From: Marilutibacter chinensis
GTDB taxonomy: Bacteria > Pseudomonadota > Gammaproteobacteria > Xanthomonadales > Xanthomonadaceae
Length of the DNA stretch: 64,000 nucleotides
NCBI RefSeq assembly: GCF_021725675.1
Contig: NZ_JAKJPO010000019.1
Span: 1 to 64,000, forward strand
Direction of reading: 5' to 3'
How positions within the stretch are numbered: position 1 is the first letter of the stretch; each line of letters begins with the position of its first letter. Position numbers and translations under genes: made by a program. Positions 61,644 through 64,000 of the stretch are shown one piece after another. Under the pieces are notes generated by a model that did not search any database, was not told the origin of the DNA, and was given only the letters and a program-made list of their open reading frames with translations.

Positions 61644-64000
61644 ATGGACTTTTCAAAATTCTTCATCGATCGGCCGATCTTCGCCGCGGTGCTGTCGATC
61701 GTGATCTTCGCGGTCGGCCTGATCTCGATCCCGAACCTGCCCATCAGCGAGTACCCGGAGGTGGTGCCGCCGTCGGTGGTCGTGCGCACCGTCTATCCGG
61801 GCGCGAACCCGAAGGTGATCGCGGAAACCGTGGCCACGCCGCTGGAGGAAGCGATCAACGGCGTCGAGGACATGATGTACATCAAGTCCGTCGCCGGTTC
61901 CGACGGCGTGCTGCAGATCACCGTCACCTTCAGCCCCGGTACCGATGCCGACGACGCGACCGTGCGCGTGCAGAACCGGGTCAGCCAGGCGCTGGCGCGG
62001 CTGCCCGAGGACGTGCGCCGGCAGGGCGTGACCACGCAGAAGCAGTCGCCGACCTTCCTGATGGTGGTGCACCTGACATCGGCCGACGGGCGCTACGACA
62101 CCCTGTACCTGCGCAACTACGCGCGCCTGCACGTGAAGGACGCGCTGGCGCGGATCTCCGGCGTCGGCGACGCGCAGGTGTTCGGCGGCGGCGACTATGC
62201 GATGCGCGCGTGGCTGGATCCTGACCGGATCGCCGCCCGCGGCCTGACCGCCGGCGACGTGCTGGCGGCGATGCGCGAGCAGAACGTGCAGGTGTCCGCC
62301 GGCCAGATCGGCGCCGAGCCGATGCCCAGCAGCGACTTCCTGACCCTGATCAACGCCCAGGGCCGGCTGACCACCGAACAGGAGTTCGGCGACATCGTGC
62401 TCAAGAGCGGCGACGACGGCGAAGTGGTGCGCCTGCGCGACGTCGCCCGGCTCGAACTCGGCGCCGGCGACTACACCCTGCGCTCGCAGCTCGACGGCAA
62501 GGAGGCGGTCGGCATCGGCATCTTCCAGGCGCCGGGCGCGAACGCGCTGCAGATCCAGGAAACCGTGATCGCGACGATGGACGAACTGTCGCAGCGCTTC
62601 CCCGAGGGCGTCGGCTACGAGGCGGTGTACGACACCACGATCTTCGTGCGCGACTCGATCAAGTCGGTGATCAAGACCCTGCTCGAGGCGGTGCTGCTGG
62701 TGGTGCTGGTGGTGACCCTGTTCCTGCAGACCTGGCGTGCGTCGATCATCCCGCTGATCGCGGTGCCGGTGTCGGTGGTCGGCACCTTCGCAGCGCTGTA
62801 CCTGCTGGGTTTCTCGATCAACACCCTGACCCTGTTCGGCCTGGTGCTGGCGATCGGCATCGTCGTCGACGACGCGATCGTGGTGGTGGAGAACGTCGAG
62901 CGCAACATTGAGGAAGGCCTGACCCCGCTCGCCGCCGCGCACCAGGCGATGCGCGAGGTGTCCGGCCCGATCGTCGCGATCGGCCTGGTGCTGTGCGCGG
63001 TGTTCATCCCGATGGCGTTCCTGTCCGGCGTCACCGGCCAGTTCTACCGCCAGTTCGCGGTGACCATCGCGATCTCCACGGTGATCTCGACGATCAACTC
63101 GCTGACCCTGTCGCCGGCGCTGGCGGCGATGCTGCTCAAGCCGCACGACGCGCCCAAGGACCGTCTCACGCGCCTGATCGACCGTCTGTTCGGCTGGGTG
63201 TTCCGTCCGTTCAACCGCTTCTTCGGCGCCAGCTCGGAGAAGTACCAGAGCGCGGTCTCGCGCTCGCTGGGCAAGCGTGGCGCGGTATTCGTGGTCTACC
63301 TCGGTCTGCTGCTGGCGACCGGCATGATGTTGAAGGTGGTGCCGCCGGGCTTCATTCCGGTGCAGGACAAGCTGTACCTGATGGCCGGCGTGAAGCTGCC
63401 GGAAGGCTCCTCGCTCGACCGGACCGACGCGATGCTGAAGAAGGTCGGCGAGATCGCGATGGAGACCGAGGGCGTCGCCCACACGATCGCCTTCCCCGGA
63501 CTGAACGCACTGCAGTTCACCAACACGCCCAACACCGGCGTGGTGTTCCTGCCGCTGAAGCCGTTCGACGAGCGTTCCCGCACCGCGGAGGAGATCAACG
63601 CCGAGATCAACCAGAAGATCGGCGCACTGCAGGAGGGCTTCGCGTTCTCGTTCATGCCGCCGCCGATCCTCGGCCTCGGCAACGGTTCCGGCTACCAGCT
63701 GTTCATCGAGGACCGTGCCGGCCTCGGCTACGGCGCGCTGCAGAACGCGGTCAACGGGTTCCAGGGCGCGATCTCCCAGACCCCGGGCATGGGTTTCCCG
63801 ATCACCAGCTACCAGGCCAACGTGCCGCAGCTCGACGCCGTCGTCGACCGGGTCAAGGCCAAGGCCCAGGGGGTGCCGCTGACCGGCCTGTTCGAGACAC
63901 TGCAGACCTACCTGGGTTCGGCCTATGTCAACGACTTCAACCAGTTCGGCCGTACCTGGCAGGTGATCGCCCAGGCCGACGCGCCGTTCCGCGACGGCGT
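61644..64000 (+). CDS. RND efflux pump inner-membrane transporter (MexF-like), truncated by window end
   Basis: The first 785 residues of a typically 1050-residue pump are in the window. The opening MDFSKFFIDRPIFAAVLSI, the porter domain, and the central helices with GLVLAIGIVVDDAIVVVENVE (the two Asp of the proton relay) and GPIVAIGLVLCAVFIPMAFLSG identify the HAE1/MexF group. It exports drugs or other small amphipathic compounds with proton exchange. It follows the adaptor after 227 bases; the divergent LysR gene further left probably regulates the operon. An outer-membrane channel gene would lie to the right. Confidence 0.95.
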   Translation, partial: MDFSKFFIDRPIFAAVLSIVIFAVGLISIPNLPISEYPEVVPPSVVVRTVYPGANPKVIAETVATPLEEAINGVEDMMYIKSVAGSDGVLQITVTFSPGTDADDATVRVQNRVSQALARLPEDVRRQGVTTQKQSPTFLMVVHLTSADGRYDTLYLRNYARLHVKDALARISGVGDAQVFGGGDYAMRAWLDPDRIAARGLTAGDVLAAMREQNVQVSAGQIGAEPMPSSDFLTLINAQGRLTTEQEFGDIVLKSGDDGEVVRLRDVARLELGAGDYTLRSQLDGKEAVGIGIFQAPGANALQIQETVIATMDELSQRFPEGVGYEAVYDTTIFVRDSIKSVIKTLLEAVLLVVLVVTLFLQTWRASIIPLIAVPVSVVGTFAALYLLGFSINTLTLFGLVLAIGIVVDDAIVVVENVERNIEEGLTPLAAAHQAMREVSGPIVAIGLVLCAVFIPMAFLSGVTGQFYRQFAVTIAISTVISTINSLTLSPALAAMLLKPHDAPKDRLTRLIDRLFGWVFRPFNRFFGASSEKYQSAVSRSLGKRGAVFVVYLGLLLATGMMLKVVPPGFIPVQDKLYLMAGVKLPEGSSLDRTDAMLKKVGEIAMETEGVAHTIAFPGLNALQFTNTPNTGVVFLPLKPFDERSRTAEEINAEINQKIGALQEGFAFSFMPPPILGLGNGSGYQLFIEDRAGLGYGALQNAVNGFQGAISQTPGMGFPITSYQANVPQLDAVVDRVKAKAQGVPLTGLFETLQTYLGSAYVNDFNQFGRTWQVIAQADAPFRDG

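Overview
The window is a high-GC gammaproteobacterial chromosome segment, most likely from the Lysobacteraceae/Xanthomonadaceae (Luteimonas/Lysobacter type). The reasons are: the replication-origin block rpmH-rnpA-yidC / dnaA-dnaN-recF-gyrB; a TPR gene-tonB-exbB-exbD-exbD-(exbD)-pdxJ locus as known from Xanthomonas; a Lrp-type regulator divergent from phenylalanine 4-hydroxylase; and many protein families typical of that group. No rRNA, tRNA, CRISPR array or intact transposase was seen.

Layout. 1-1420: a run of very small same-strand ORFs, each followed by an attC-like element, read here as the tail of an integron gene-cassette array whose integrase would lie to the left of the window. One cassette gene is frame-disrupted by a 10-bp tandem duplication. 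1696-8474: AIM24/GYF protein, DUF486 membrane protein, patatin lipoprotein, a minus-strand group with a secreted subtilase and two lipoproteins, then a Lrp regulator divergent from phhA with a palindromic operator candidate between them. 8594-13966: an accessory island of three tandem paralogous propeller-like proteins plus a decayed fourth copy, a small acidic protein and a larger WD40-like protein, in part visibly less GC-rich than its surroundings.

14136-29325: signalling-rich region with a NarL-type two-component pair, a DUF389 membrane protein, a LytTR-type two-component pair followed by two paralogous Cys-rich lipoproteins flanking a class-C beta-lactamase-fold hydrolase, a WYL regulator, and a QseBC/PmrAB-like pair divergent from an overlapping lipoprotein-GNAT-metallohydrolase operon with a PmrA-like box between them. 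29670-39765: fructose-1,6-bisphosphatase, a 2OG-Fe(II) oxygenase, a PAS kinase with a stand-alone receiver, an SLC13-type transporter, an ABC-like ATPase, a PA0069-type radical SAM protein, cardiolipin synthase and a small membrane protein; intergenic repeat families occur here. 39960-47503: pdxJ, three ExbD-like genes, exbB, tonB, a TPR lipid-envelope-type secreted protein, M48 metalloprotease and a CPBP membrane protease.

47538-57548: the origin region. gyrB, recF, dnaN and dnaA run leftward; rpmH, rnpA and yidC run rightward. The dnaA-dnaN gap carries DnaA boxes (oriC candidate), three parS-type palindromes lie in and beside recF, and a second degenerate copy of the 3' end of gyrB sits just beyond gyrB. 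57646-64000: a LysR regulator, then a translationally coupled run of a small membrane protein, an SDR protein and an RND periplasmic adaptor, followed by the RND pump gene, which runs off the right edge.
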